Below, in pieces: positions 21,996 to 33,156 of a stretch of 64,000 nucleotides of DNA (the stretch's first letter is position 1; each line of letters begins with the position of its first letter). The DNA is from Culex pipiens pallens (lineage: Eukaryota; Arthropoda; Insecta; Diptera; Culicidae): the NCBI RefSeq assembly GCF_016801865.2, contig NC_068939.1, positions 146,020,105-146,084,104 on the forward strand, written 5' to 3'. The notes beneath the pieces were generated by a model, which ran no database searches, was not told where the DNA came from, and saw only the letters and a program-made list of their open reading frames with translations. The position numbers were made by a program, and so were the translations under genes.

Positions 21996-22938
21996 GGGGA
22001 GAGTGGGGAGACTTGATCCCCTTTTTTGTATCGCACATAACTCTGTCAATTTCTCACAAAACTATGAACTTTTTGCATGAATTGGAAGCTTAAACATTCA
22101 ACTATGTTTGGCTGATAAATGTATTTCATCAGAAAAACTCTTCGAATCATGCCAAGCGTTTTAAAAAAATATTTTAAACCGGCATTTTCAAAATTTTGGG
22201 GGTAATTTGATCCCCCTTTCAACATTTTGAAGAAATCTTAAGCAAAATGATTCTTATTCATCCAAACTTTTAATTTTCTATAAGTTACAGCAATTTCACA
22301 TTAAACATGTACGTTTGTGTTCAAAATCTAACAAGTTAAGCATGCAAAATATTTAAAAACTTGAAATTTTCTTTTTTAGACAAAAATTGGGCATGTTTAC
22401 AAAAGCTGGTAATTTTTGTTTACAAAACTTTTGAAAATGGCTCAAACTGAAGTTAGTTATGTACAACTATACTAAAGGAAACTATGTACGAAAACCCAGC
22501 CCAATTATTTAATCTTGAGGCTGATTCCAGTGACTGTAAAAATGCAGGGATCAAGTCTCCCTAAAGGCACTTTTTTAAACAATTGATTGTAAAAATAGTA
22601 TGACGATAAATTTAAAGTCAAATGCGTAAGGGTTTTTTAGTTGATAAGTTTATCAAACAGTTCATGTATAAACAATATTTTTTTGAATAATTTGTGAGTG
22701 TTTTCTATACTTATAAAAACAAAGAATAAAGATCTCTTGGAAGTTTTTTGCAGCACTTTTTAGAAAAATGTGTGTAACTCAATCTAAACATTTTTAATTT
22801 TTTTCTTTGTTTTCTACAATGAGTTTTACTCAATTTCGCACAACTTTCTAGAACTAAGCTAATTGTTTTACCCACATGCTGACGAGATACAGGCTTGGGA
22901 TCAAGTGTCCCCGGGGATCAAGTCTCCCCACTCTCCCC
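21996..22938. mobile_element. MITE with GGGGAGAGTGGGGAGACTTG ends, TA duplication
   Basis: Perfect 26-bp terminal inverted repeat, TA at 21994-21995 and 22939-22940. An internal copy of GGGATCAAGTCTCCC occurs at about 22548. 943 bp, no ORF of note. Confidence 0.88.
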
Positions 22939-22993
22939 TAAATCAGTAACTGGTGGACACGAACTCTGTCCACATTTCCAGTTGTAATAGGAA

Positions 22994-23235
22994 TCATCCA
23001 TAAAGTACGTCACGCTCTAGGGGGGAAGGGCGGGTTTTCGCAAGCGTGACAAAGTGTGACAAGGGGGGAGGGGGGTCAATGAGACTGTGACGTCACACTA
23101 GATAATTTCTTGAATACTGCAAATTCAGTCTTATAATATATACAGAAAAATCATATAATGTTTGATAAACTTAACTCATAAATCAAACACATGTTTTAAA
23201 TTTTGACCGATTTTAGCGTGATACTTTATGGATGA
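22994..23235. mobile_element. MITE with TCATCCATAAAGTA ends
   Basis: Imperfect terminal inverted repeat TCATCCATAAAGTACGTCAC / GTGATACTTTATGGATGA with a G-run-rich left interior. 242 bp. Confidence 0.75.
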
Positions 23236-24352
23236 CGCCATACTACTTGCAATTATTTTGTTTTTTTTTTTTTAACGTAAAACGTATGTACTTGAATATT
23301 TAATAATTAAATGTAGAGGCTAAAACAATATCTTTTCAAGAAATTTTAAAACTTAAGTGGAAAATCAAGAGCAAAAAAATTAAAATGCATTCATTAATTT
23401 TAAGCATGTTAAAGCCCATTCTAAAATCTTTTGAAATTTTGTGAATTTTGATTTACAGTACCGCAAAACATAATTTATTTATTTAAAACACTTTTTTCAT
23501 CCAAATGTTGAAATAGAGGCTTGCAATGTCAAAACCTTGAAAAGTGATGATTTAAAAAAAATGTGGCATTTTTTAAAGGGTTAAAATGGATGAAAATAAA
23601 CATATTTATGCATGTTTCTCTTGTAAAATTGTCTCAGAAGCACGAATATGATAAAATTATCACCAGAAAATAGGATCTAAGGGGTCCCCCGAGCAAAAAT
23701 TCACATCCTAAAAATTCACTTAAAGTAAAAATGTCTATTTAATATGTTAAACTGCCTTACCCAAAGCGTTCTCAGTCTCAAATGGTAGTCCCAGATGTCC
23801 CCTACAAGCTGCAGGTCGAACCGAGTTGATATCTGGATGGAACACTTTTTTATATGAGTTTGAAAATAAAAATTGAATTTTGCCTAAGTTATAACCTTTT
23901 TATGATTTTTGACGTTTTTGAATCTTCAAACTTTGTGTCCCGATTTGCCCCAGTTCCCGTTGACCTAGAGTGCTCATATTTTGGCCAGATGCTAGTTTTA
24001 TATGTACAAACAACCACTGAAAATTTCAGGCAGATTGGTGAGGTCCAAACGATGTCCCATACAAAGGGGTATGCCCTGTTCGTGGACTCGCTCCTACGGC
24101 TTGTAATTTCAATTTTATTATTTTCCAAAAAATCACAAAAAAAAACCCTTTGAATAGGTTTTGAAGTGAAAGAAACGTTTTTTTTTTCATTGATTATTGC
24201 AATAATGTTTTCCTACCACAAGTTTTTGGACGTCCTAATTTTAGATCTAAATAATTGAAAAGAGACCTCGGTTTTTACTTCTACAAACGAAACCAAAATG
24301 GCGACTCCAGTAAAATTTAATCTAGTTTTCTTTCCCGCACTCTAGCCCGGGA
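23236..24352. other. Repeat-derived intergenic DNA
   Basis: AT-rich DNA with segments shared in style with 25600-25850 and 62400-63800 (for example, the GAGGTCCAAACGATGTCCCA region). The two overlapping ORFs near 23854-24153 lie on opposite strands and look like repeat debris. Confidence 0.4.
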
Positions 24353-24860
24353 ACCTCGTTGGATAAATGTACGACTCGTGCTGAAAAATCTTCTTTTTGC
24401 AACTTGTTGCATAATAGTAGTTTATGCAACAAGTTGCAAAAAGAGGATTTTTTCAGCACGAGTCGTATATTTATCCAACGAGGTTCACCGAGTTGGATAA
24501 ATACAAAGAGTGCTGAAAATCAAGTTTTGCAACGAGTTCCATACAACATTTTTTGCAATTCCAAAAAACACACACTGAGTAAAATTTTATGTCAAATTTT
24601 CATGTATTTTGTGAATAAATCGTTTAAATCAAAAAAAAATGAAAAGTGTTACTTTTCGAAACAAGTGCTGAAAAACTTTTCAGCACCCATTTGAGTGCTG
24701 AAAAGTAGAACTTTTCAGCATTTATTTTGAAAAGTGTTGCTATTCGATTCTGTTATTTTTGGTACAGAAAAGTAGGCTATTTCGTCGTTCAAGAATGACA
24801 GGAAAAGTAAGTAATTTCACGACGGAATTGCAAAAACTAATATTTCAGCATCCATTCGTG
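24353..24860. mobile_element. Rearranged copy of the AATAGTAGTTT foldback family
   Basis: Left part 24353-24410 equals the right end of the 39163 element, and it is joined at AATAGTAGTTTATGCAAC directly to that element's left arm (24411-24840). The outer ends of the family are therefore head-to-head here. Confidence 0.7.
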
Positions 24861-26017
24861 TGCAGAAAAGTTCAACCTTGTAGACATGTTATTTCAGGCT
24901 CGTATATAAGCATTTTTTTGTGGGATTTAATTTTTCAGTATCGAATACAGTTTTACCAGAGAGCTCACTCAATTTCCTATAAATTTGACGTTGACAACAT
25001 TTCATTAAACTCGTTTGTTTATTGATGTAAGCTAATTTATTACCATCCTACTTGCTACACTGAAATGAAACCAGTTTTCAGTTTTAAGCAATATAATTAA
25101 TGTCGTAATTTAAAATTTGTAGTTTGTCGTAGCGCTTGCATCGTATCAAAAAGTGGTTCAAGACAAACTTGTAGAAATCTTTACAAGCTTTCTGAAAAAA
25201 ATCAAAGCGAAAAAAACATTTACTCACCTCACCTTCAAATTTAAATATAAAAATAAAAAGAATCTCATAGAAAGAGCGTGTTTTTTTTATTTCAATGATT
25301 TTTTTTTTTAGAAAGCTAAGTCCGATGAAAATATTTTTCATTTGCATGGAAAAGTGTTTTAAAATGTTTTTCAATCATTCAATGTTTTTCAATCATTAAA
25401 TGTTAAAAAATGTAAAATTTTACAAAAACAAAAATTTTAGCAAAAAAAAACCTTTTTGCGATAATAAGCATCGACGTTTTTCAAAAATTCAAAAGATTTT
25501 TAAATCAACCCAAACACGCTTTAAAAGATTTTAAATGCAAGGGAATGCATTTTAAAATGAATTGAACTGATTGCACATAAATTTTCATTGAAATATTGAT
25601 TTTTTTGGCCTCCTGATTTTTTGGGCTAACTTTGAACGGGGGGAGACAAAAACTTAAGAAAAAAATGTACCAGCCTAATCGAATTTCCTACAAGTTAGTT
25701 TTGAACCACTCTTTGGTACGATGCAAGAGCTACGACCAACGGCAATATTTAAATTACTCATAGCTCACACAGCAGTTGCCCCGACCCCTTTTCAATTTTC
25801 CCCAATTCCCTGATCACGAATCCGAAGTCCATTTTTCGATATCTCGTGACGGTTTAGCGGTATCCTTTTAATTTTTCTGGATTGTTATTGTTATTTTTGT
25901 AATTTTTACTGTTTTTTTTTAATGACGGATTCTAGCAACACACGAGTCACAACAATCGTCAAAATCATTCTCATGCAAAATTAGCTGAACTTTTCAAAAA
26001 AAAAATACTTTCAAAAG
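24861..26017. other. Repeat-derived intergenic DNA
   Basis: Contains ATGCAAGAGCTACGACC and CACACAGCAGTTGCCCCGAC segments; the latter is found inverted near 63770. No gene. Confidence 0.4.
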
Positions 26018-26042
26018 CACACAGAAAAAAAATTATGGTAGT

Positions 26043-26384
26043 TGTTCGGACCAACGGTGGCCCTTCAAACTCGCGGAAGTGGACTGTATCGCGGCGGAAG
26101 ATTGTCCGGGGAAGCAAACACTGGGAGGGTTTGGGTTTTCTAATTTTCTTTTATTCTCCTCCTCCTATCACTTCACTTTCTCGTCTTCCTCTTCTGTCTC
26201 TGCTTCTGCTCTGCTGCAGTGTGTTTTGGCTGCACGTGCGACGCGTTCTTTGGATGGATCGGGACTGGTCTGCGCGCAGTAAGCGGGTCGTTGTTGCTGT
26301 CGGTGAGGTTGACAGCTGCCGTTGCGCAGCGGCGTAGTCAGTTTCGCCGCACGGGTGGGGGCAAGTGTTCGGCCAGACCGAACA
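26043..26384 (-). repeat. LTR, 3' copy in element orientation
   Basis: 342 bp, TG...CA ends with a 7-bp inverted terminal match TGTTCGG/CCGAACA. The large ORF of the element ends inside it (stop at 26168-26170). Confidence 0.95.
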
Positions 26385-28171
26385 TACTCCCCCCGTTGAG
26401 TCCTCTCAACAGCATTTCTGGATCTTCGCTCTTGTACCGCGGTTTGGTCTGGGTCGCTGATTGGCTTCGACGTGTGGCATGTCGACCCCGGGTCCCAGGG
26501 CCGCTTCAGGATCGTGAATGTTGGTCTGGCTTCTCCAAGCGGTCGTAGAGTTTCGCGTTCATCTGGTGTAAGGTTTGCTTCGGCGCGGTGCAGGTAGCTT
26601 GTGTTCAGCATCTTGGTTGCAACCAACTCTCGGTCGATGAGCCAATTCTGCGCAATCTTTTCGTCGTAGAGTGAATCGTTGGGCTTGCTCTGGGTGGCAG
26701 GTTTCTTGTCCTTGTTCTGGAAAGTATCTCGAGGTTCTTGGAGCAACTGCAGCACTGCCACAGCATGCCAGATCTTCCGTGGTGTCGTTCTTTCAGCACC
26801 TCCGTTGAGTGCCAGATCGTCGGTTCGGTCCGGTGCGTCGACGACGCCTTGCTTCTTGGAGACACTGATCGTTTCTTGTCGTTGCAGCGCACGAAACGGG
26901 TTGTAGCTCGCTGTTTCGGAATGGACGATCCTACACCGTCCGCCAAGCTTGATCGGGTTAATCCCAGTAGGCGTGGTTGTTACTGAGTCGCGGCGTGTCA
27001 CTCTGCCGTTGATACGATTGGGTACTTGCAACGCACAATCATCGGTGACTGGGTCGCTGTCCTTGTTGTGGTCGATCTCTTGGTTGGTCACTTCCTTGGT
27101 CTGGTTCTGGGGCTTGGCACATTCTTGGCATACTTGGCGTGGCTGGCATCTGGTAGGAGGGACACCAAACGCGCGAGGTAGGGTTTTTTTCATGGTGCGG
27201 TACTGCTTGAGTTTCTCCGGAGCTTTTGACACTGGCGGCATCAGGGGGTTCTTTTCCGCAACGGTTTTCACCGTCTGAAAGCTGGTTTCGGGAACGATAT
27301 CCAGGTGGACGCGGTGGGTATTCTTGACGGAATTGTGCACTCCAGGCACTCTGCTGCGGGGGATCATCTTCGTCACTTTGGAGCTGCTGTCCTTCGTGAC
27401 ACGACTGAAATCGGCCTTATCTTCTGGGTTGTTCAGATCCCTATCCGAATGGAAACGGTTGATGTCCGGGTCAAGCGCCACCGTCCGGTCCAGAAGCACA
27501 GCTTCAGGGTTTTGCTCGGGGATGCTGTCCGAATGGACTTCACAGGAACTCGCACGTTGACGACTTTTGGGAGATTCTTCGTCACGTTCGGAAATTTCAC
27601 TGTTGGCGACATCTTCAGGAACTTCTGCGAACGCTCGGTCCGCCGAGACAATCGGCAGCCTTATCTTCAAACGCTGCGATCTGGTTTCGTTGGCTACATC
27701 GGACTTGGTGCCTCGATGCCGGTTCGAATCTTCGCTTTGCTGATTGTCACCACACGCTGCCATGGCTGACAACGACAACTTGAGACTCACCCTTGTGGCA
27801 ACATCCCTGGACACTCTAATAGACACTCGGCGGTCAGCTGGATCTAGCTTGGTTGAAACCGCGGAAGTCTCCCGTGACTCGACTTCGTTGGGAGCGTCAG
27901 ACTTGGAGTCGCTGTTTGTGGTGACACGGCTAGGACAGATATGTCTACGCTTGTCTGGAGCCTTTGCCGCCGACGGCTGCTGTAGCTGGTACTTCGGAAC
28001 GGTCATCACCGTCTCAAAGTCCGTCTTGAAACTACCTACCGGTTCGGCGCAGTTCTGCTGGAGCTCAAAATCCGGAAGGTTCTTCGGTTCCTCGCTGTGG
28101 ACACGGCGTGGATCAGGGTGTGTAATTGATCGATAGCGAAGGGAAACTTGGGCAGAGGGGATTGCTGGCAT
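26168..28171 (-). CDS. LTR element ORF2: 667-residue protein of unknown function
   Basis: It starts at ATG 28171-28169 (MPAIPSAQVSLRYRSITHPD), overlapping the ORF1 stop by one base. It is uninterrupted for 667 codons and runs into the 3' LTR, ending EAETEEEDEKVK. It is rich in Arg, Ser, Thr, Glu and Pro and looks largely disordered, with a single CQEC pair. No RT, RNase H, integrase or protease motif was found. It may be a carried host-derived or heavily diverged gag-like gene. A real selected protein is suggested by its length in a young element. Confidence 0.5.
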   Translation of the reverse strand: MPAIPSAQVSLRYRSITHPDPRRVHSEEPKNLPDFELQQNCAEPVGSFKTDFETVMTVPKYQLQQPSAAKAPDKRRHICPSRVTTNSDSKSDAPNEVESRETSAVSTKLDPADRRVSIRVSRDVATRVSLKLSLSAMAACGDNQQSEDSNRHRGTKSDVANETRSQRLKIRLPIVSADRAFAEVPEDVANSEISERDEESPKSRQRASSCEVHSDSIPEQNPEAVLLDRTVALDPDINRFHSDRDLNNPEDKADFSRVTKDSSSKVTKMIPRSRVPGVHNSVKNTHRVHLDIVPETSFQTVKTVAEKNPLMPPVSKAPEKLKQYRTMKKTLPRAFGVPPTRCQPRQVCQECAKPQNQTKEVTNQEIDHNKDSDPVTDDCALQVPNRINGRVTRRDSVTTTPTGINPIKLGGRCRIVHSETASYNPFRALQRQETISVSKKQGVVDAPDRTDDLALNGGAERTTPRKIWHAVAVLQLLQEPRDTFQNKDKKPATQSKPNDSLYDEKIAQNWLIDRELVATKMLNTSYLHRAEANLTPDERETLRPLGEARPTFTILKRPWDPGSTCHTSKPISDPDQTAVQERRSRNAVERTQRGEYVRSGRTLAPTRAAKLTTPLRNGSCQPHRQQQRPAYCAQTSPDPSKERVARAAKTHCSRAEAETEEEDEKVK

Positions 28172-28530
28172 CACTGGGCCCGGCTCTGCTTCGCTGCTAG
28201 CTCATCTAGATTCTGGAGTGCCTCCGAAACACGGTCTGGCAAGGTAGGGCGAGCCCCCGGGACAGGACCCGGCAGGGCGAGGGATGCCTCCGAAGTGGTA
28301 TTCGGCAGGACGTGGCTTGATTTCGGAACACGGTCCGACAAGGACGGGAAAACCTCCGGGACAGGACCCGGCAGGGCGAGGGATGCCTCCGAAGTGGTAT
28401 TCGGCAGGACGTGGTTTGCCTCCGGAACACGGTCCGACAAGGCGGAAACAACCTCCAGAATGGGATCTGGCAAGGTGGGGGATACCTCCAGAACAGGGTC
28501 CGGCAAGGCTGCGGGTGACCTCCGAAACAT
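28171..28530 (-). CDS. LTR element ORF1: nine 11-residue repeats
   Basis: It encodes 119 residues, mostly nine perfect-length 11-residue units such as PDPVLEVSPTL, SDRVPEANHVL, PNTTSEASLAL and PGPVPEVFPSL, then PDRVSEALQNL and the tail DELAAKQSRAQ. The underlying DNA period is 33 bp with a 99-bp higher-order unit, so other frames are open too. This frame is favoured because its TGA (28173-28171) overlaps the next ORF's ATG as TGATG. No similarity to known gag proteins recognised. Confidence 0.5.
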   Translation of the reverse strand: MFRRSPAALPDPVLEVSPTLPDPILEVVSALSDRVPEANHVLPNTTSEASLALPGPVPEVFPSLSDRVPKSSHVLPNTTSEASLALPGPVPGARPTLPDRVSEALQNLDELAAKQSRAQ

Positions 28531-28768
28531 GGTTCGGCAAGGCCAGGGTTGTCTCCGGAACTGGGTCCGGCCAGACAGGTGGAAGAAATCCGTGGCACGG
28601 AATTCGTCACTTAAACATTTTGGAATGTCACTGTTTTATGTCAAAGTGACACACACACACAGGTTTTCACTCGCGTGCAATGTTCAGGAAAACAACACGA
28701 TCGGACACGTCAGCGCGGGCAGCAGCCAAAGCAGTCACTTTGGAATCCGGTTCGGTACGGACCGTTTA

Positions 28769-29110
28769 TGTTCGGACCAACGGTGGCCCTTCAAACTCGC
28801 GGAAGTGGACTGTATCGCGGCGGAAGATTGTCCGGGGAAGCAAACACTGGGAGGGTTTGGGTTTTCTAATTTTCTTTTATTCTCCTCCTCCTATCACTTC
28901 ACTTTCTCGTCTTCCTCTTCTGTCTCTGCTTCTGCTCTGCTGCAGTTTGTTTTGGCTGCACGTGCGACGCGTTCTTTGGATGGATCGGGACTGGTCTGCG
29001 CGCAGTAAGCGGGTCGTTGTTGCTGTCGGTGAGGTTGACAGCTGCCGTTGCGCAGCGGCGTAGTCAGTTTTGCCGCACGGGTGGGGGCAAGTGTTCGGCC
29101 AGACCGAACA
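28769..29110 (-). repeat. LTR, 5' copy in element orientation
   Basis: 342 bp, nearly identical to 26043-26384. Seen differences: T/G in the GCAGTKTGTTTTGG segment and C/T in CAGTTYYGCCGC. Confidence 0.95.
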
Positions 29111-29454
29111 GTAGTATTCATCAGGAAATGGTGACAGATTTTGTGGCAAAAAAAATGATTAATTTTACCCCAGAAAATGATGAATTTTCATCAGTTTTTG
29201 ATGAATATTCATCAGGTTCACATTTTACACCTTTTTTATGTAATATTACTCAAAAAAAGAGGTAATATTCAACCTACCAAATTTTCAACATTCCAAAATT
29301 CAACTTTTTTCTGTGCACACGATCTAGTTTTAGCGGTTGTAGCTTCGGAAAAATGGTCAAAAACGTTCAAAATCATCACTTTTTCATTATTTTTTGTTTG
29401 TAAAATTCTGGTAATTCGTGAATAATACAAACAAACTCCATTTTAAAAAAGCCT

Positions 29455-30000
29455 GGACCGAAAAAAATGTTCTCCGATCGAGCTCAAACATTTTCTGGGG
29501 ATGCCTTGGCCAAAATAATTAGACCTATATATTTATTTATTTTGTTTGGCCATTAGGGTGACCTACCTGGTCTCAAAAAAAGCCATTTTTCATCATTTTT
29601 AGCAAAAACATTTTTTTTTTTCAAAAATCTTAAATATAAGTTGTCTTGAACGCTAATGAAAGGGGCAAGTTGGTCTTTCTAAGAAAAATAGTCTTAAGAC
29701 AGAAAAATTTAGCCTATCAATTGAAAAGATCGAATGAAACTTTAAAATGCAGTTTTGGCGATGTCTGGCCAAAAGACCCTTTGCCGGACAATATTTTTAT
29801 CGGATTCATTGGACAATTTTACGTAACATACAAAAAGATGTTAGGCGTTCATTAACAGGATTCCGACAAATGATTTTTTGAAAATAATTTGAACTTGAAT
29901 TTCCAACGCGAAAATACGAAACGAAAACGGTAAAAAATCAACTTTTTCACTAAAACTGCAATAACTTTCAAATTTCAGCGATGACCTATACATGGGTACC
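29455..30000. repeat. Diverged single arm of the 8231-9474 foldback family
   Basis: It contains GGCCATTAGGGTGACCTACC, a degraded TGTCTGGCCAAAAGACCC segment and ATGACCTATACATGGGTACC, in the order of the left arm of 8231-9474. Confidence 0.7.
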
Positions 30001-30081
30001 ATTTTTTTGTAATTAAAAGCCGTAAATGTTTTTTCATGAAATATTGTAAACAGATATCAATTTTGAGCGAGCAAAATACAT

Positions 30082-32005
30082 GAGCAGTTCTCTACGGAAT
30101 CGGTCTTTTTTCTTTAATTTTAATTTTTGTATTTTTTAATCCGGCTGAAACATTTTTGGTGCCTTCGGTATGCCCAAAGAAGCCATTTTGCATCGTTAGT
30201 TTGTCCATATAATTTTCCATACAAATTTGGCAGCTGTCCAAACAAAAATGATATATGAAAATTCAAAAATCTGTATCTTTTGAAGGAATTTTTTGATCGA
30301 TTTGGTGTCTTCGGCAAAGTTGTAGGTATGGATATGGACTACACTGAAAAAAAATGCTACAAGGTAAAAAAAAATTTGGTGATTTTTGATTTAACTTTTT
30401 GTCACTAAAACTTGATTTGCAAAAAAACACTATTTTTATTTTTTGATATGTTTTAGAGGACATAAAATGCCAACTTTTCAGAAATTTCCAGAATGGGCAA
30501 AAAATCTTTGACCGAGTTTTGATTTTTTGAATCAATACTGATTTTTTTAAAAAATCGAAATATCGGTCGCAAAAATTTTTCAACTTCATTTTTCGATGTA
30601 AAATCGAATTTGCAATCAAAAAGTACTTCAGTGAATTTTTGATAAAGTGCACCGTTTTCAAGTTATAGCCATTTTTAGGTAACTTTTTTGAAAATTGTCG
30701 CAGTTTTTCATTTTTTATAATTAGTGCCCATGTTTGCCCACCTTTGAAAAAAATATTTTTGAAAAGCTGAGAAAATTCTCTATATTTTGCTTCTTCGGAC
30801 TTTGTTGATGCGACCCATAGTTGCTGAGATATTGCTATGCAAAGGCTAAAGAACAGGAAAATTGATGTTTTCTAAGTCTCACCCAAACAACCCAACATTT
30901 TCTAATGTCGATATCTCAGCAACTATAGGTCCGATTTACAATGTTAAAACATGAAACATTCGTGAAATTTTCCAATCTTTTCGAAAAAAATATTTTCAAA
31001 AATTTAAAATCAAGACTAACATTTCAAATGGGCGTAATATTGAATGTTTGGCCCGTTTAAAATGTTAGTCTTGATTTTAAATTTTTGAAAATATTTTTTT
31101 CAAAAAGATCGGAAAATTTCACGAATGTTTCATGTTTTAACATTGTTAATCGGACCTATAGTTGCTGAGATATCGACATTAGAAAATGGTGGGTTGTTTG
31201 GGTGAGACTTAGAAAACATCAATTTTCCTGTTTTTTAGCCTTTGCATAGCAATATCTCAGCAATTATGAGTCGCATCAACAAAGTTCAATAAAGCAAAAT
31301 ATAGAGAATTTTCTCAGCTTTTCAAAAATATTTTTTTCAAAGGTGGGCAAACATGGGCACTAATTATAAAAAATTAAAAACTGCGACTATTTTCAAAAAA
31401 GTTACCTAAAAATGGCTATAACTTGAAAACGGTGCACTTTATCAAAAATTCACTGAAGTACTTTTTGATTGCAAATTCGATTTTACATTGAAAAATGAAG
31501 TTGAAAAATTTTTGCGACCGATATTTCGATTTTTTGAAAAAATCAGTATTGATTCAAAAAATCATAACTCGGTCAAAGATTTTTTGCCCATTCTGGAAAT
31601 TTCTGAAAAGTTGACATTTTATGTCCTCTAAAACATATCAAAAAATAAAAAAAAATTAAAATAGTGTTTTTTTGCAAATCAAGTTTTAGTGACAAAAAGT
31701 TAAATCAAAAATCACCAAAAAATTTTTTACCTTGTAGCATTTTTTTTTTCAGTGTAGTCCATATCCATACCTACAACTTTGCCGAAGACACCAACTCGAT
31801 CAAAAAATTCCTTCAAAAGATACAGATTTTTGAATTTTCACATATCATTTTTGTATGAACAGCTGCCAAATTTGTATGGAAAATTATATGGACAAACTAA
31901 TGATACAAAATGGCTTCTTTGGGCATACCGAAGGCACCAAAAATGTTTCAGCCGGATTAAAAAATACAAAAAAAATCGAATGACCGAAAACTCAGAGAAT
32001 TGCTC
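30082..32005. mobile_element. Long palindromic foldback element, copy 2
   Basis: 1924 bp, same family and structure as 14313-16244, centred near 31045. The ends are GAGCAGTTCTCT and AGAGAATTGCTC, flanked by ACAT at 30078-30081 and 32006-32009. Confidence 0.9.
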
Positions 32006-33156
32006 ACATACATTATTTTTTACAGCAAAATAAAAATATCCAAAATAAATGCCTTCCAGTTTGCAAACATAGTAACCAATGTATTATGCTTGTTCACTTA
32101 TGTACAAATATCTCGGCTTTGCGTGGACATAAGTAGGATGTTGAAAAAAGCAAAATGTTCTCCGTGGAAAAAAATGGTTTATGGATTACAAAAAAAAAAT
32201 CAAGTTCGTTTTTGTATTTAAAAAAAAAGAAACACTTTATTAGCTTAGGTCATTGACAGTCTTCAATATTTTTTTTAATTTACAGTCCAGACACGATTAT
32301 CCGAAGTTTCCATTATCCGAAGTTTCCATTATCCGAAGTTTCGATTATCCGAAGGTTTGTATGGGACTTCGGATAATCGAATCACGAACAAAAAAAAATC
32401 GTATTTTTTTATTTTCTTGTTTTTAATATAACATTTGAGTTCTACGACCCCATTTTAGTCAAATTTGAGTTGTTGATTGCCTTTTAAAAAATAAAATGTT
32501 TTGTTTTTCAATATTGCATCACCGCCATTTTGGCCGCCATCTTGGATTTAAAAATTCCAAAAAATTGTAGCGTAGTTTAGAGGTCATACCTAAGGCTACC
32601 AACTGTACGGATTTTTTCCTTACCGTACGGATTTTCGACCTTCTCCGCGGATTTAAAAATTTCATTGCTTTTTTAATTGGGACAAAGCTTTCTCTAATAA
32701 GATATTTTTATTTAACTGTAAGTTTCAATCGGACCGCGCACTGGACTTACGAATCCCGAGGCGGGCGCAAAAAAAATCTAAGTTTAAATATAGGTCTTCG
32801 GTGCCCTCTCCCCGTGCCATACCTTCACACTTAGGAAACCCGGGAGGCGGAGTCTTGTCGCAAAAAGAACGATACACGCCTGTGGATCCGTTGACGAAAC
32901 CGCAAGGTTTAAGAGGGCCACATTATAAGGTGTTACGTAGATTCCGTTTGCATAATTTTCCGGGTTTTCCTCAGTTCAAAATTGATTGTCAATGATTGTT
33001 CTTTTCAAATTCCTTACAAAACATATTTACTAAATAAAAGATCAAATTTTGGCTTGTGAAAACCTTGTGTTGTGCTTGTATTGTCGCTCTAGCACTAAAC
33101 CGAATCGAGCGATTTCCACTCTCGCCGCACTTTTTCTCTCCGCCTTTTTCTGTCAA

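Larger units (their letters stand above)
26043..29110 (-). mobile_element. Complete non-autonomous LTR retrotransposon, 3068 bp
   Basis: Two direct 342-bp LTRs (26043-26384 and 28769-29110) begin TGTTCGG and end CCGAACA. The insertion is flanked by perfect GTAGT duplications (26038-26042 and 29111-29115). On the minus strand a polypurine tract (ACGGGGGGAGTA) sits directly before the left LTR, setting the element's direction to minus. I found no tRNA-primed PBS with TGG next to the right LTR, and no gag zinc knuckle, protease, RT or integrase motifs. The LTRs differ at only two positions I could see, so the insertion is young. Confidence 0.93.
26018..29315. mobile_element. Small MITE-like element that received the LTR insertion
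   Basis: The DNA outside the LTR element shows inverted ends (GCACACAGAAAAAAA at 26018 and TTTTTTCTGTGCACAC near 29308) and internal ATTCATCAGG-type repeats. With the LTR element removed the host piece is about 230 bp. Confidence 0.45.

Noticed and set aside
26035..27769. Plus-strand ORFs of 75-154 residues antisense to the 667-residue ORF
   Set aside because: Opposite to element direction and without features; shadows of the long minus-strand frame.
28148..29008. 286-residue plus-strand ORF in the LTR element
   Set aside because: It crosses the 33-bp repeats and the LTR boundary against the element's direction set by the polypurine tract.
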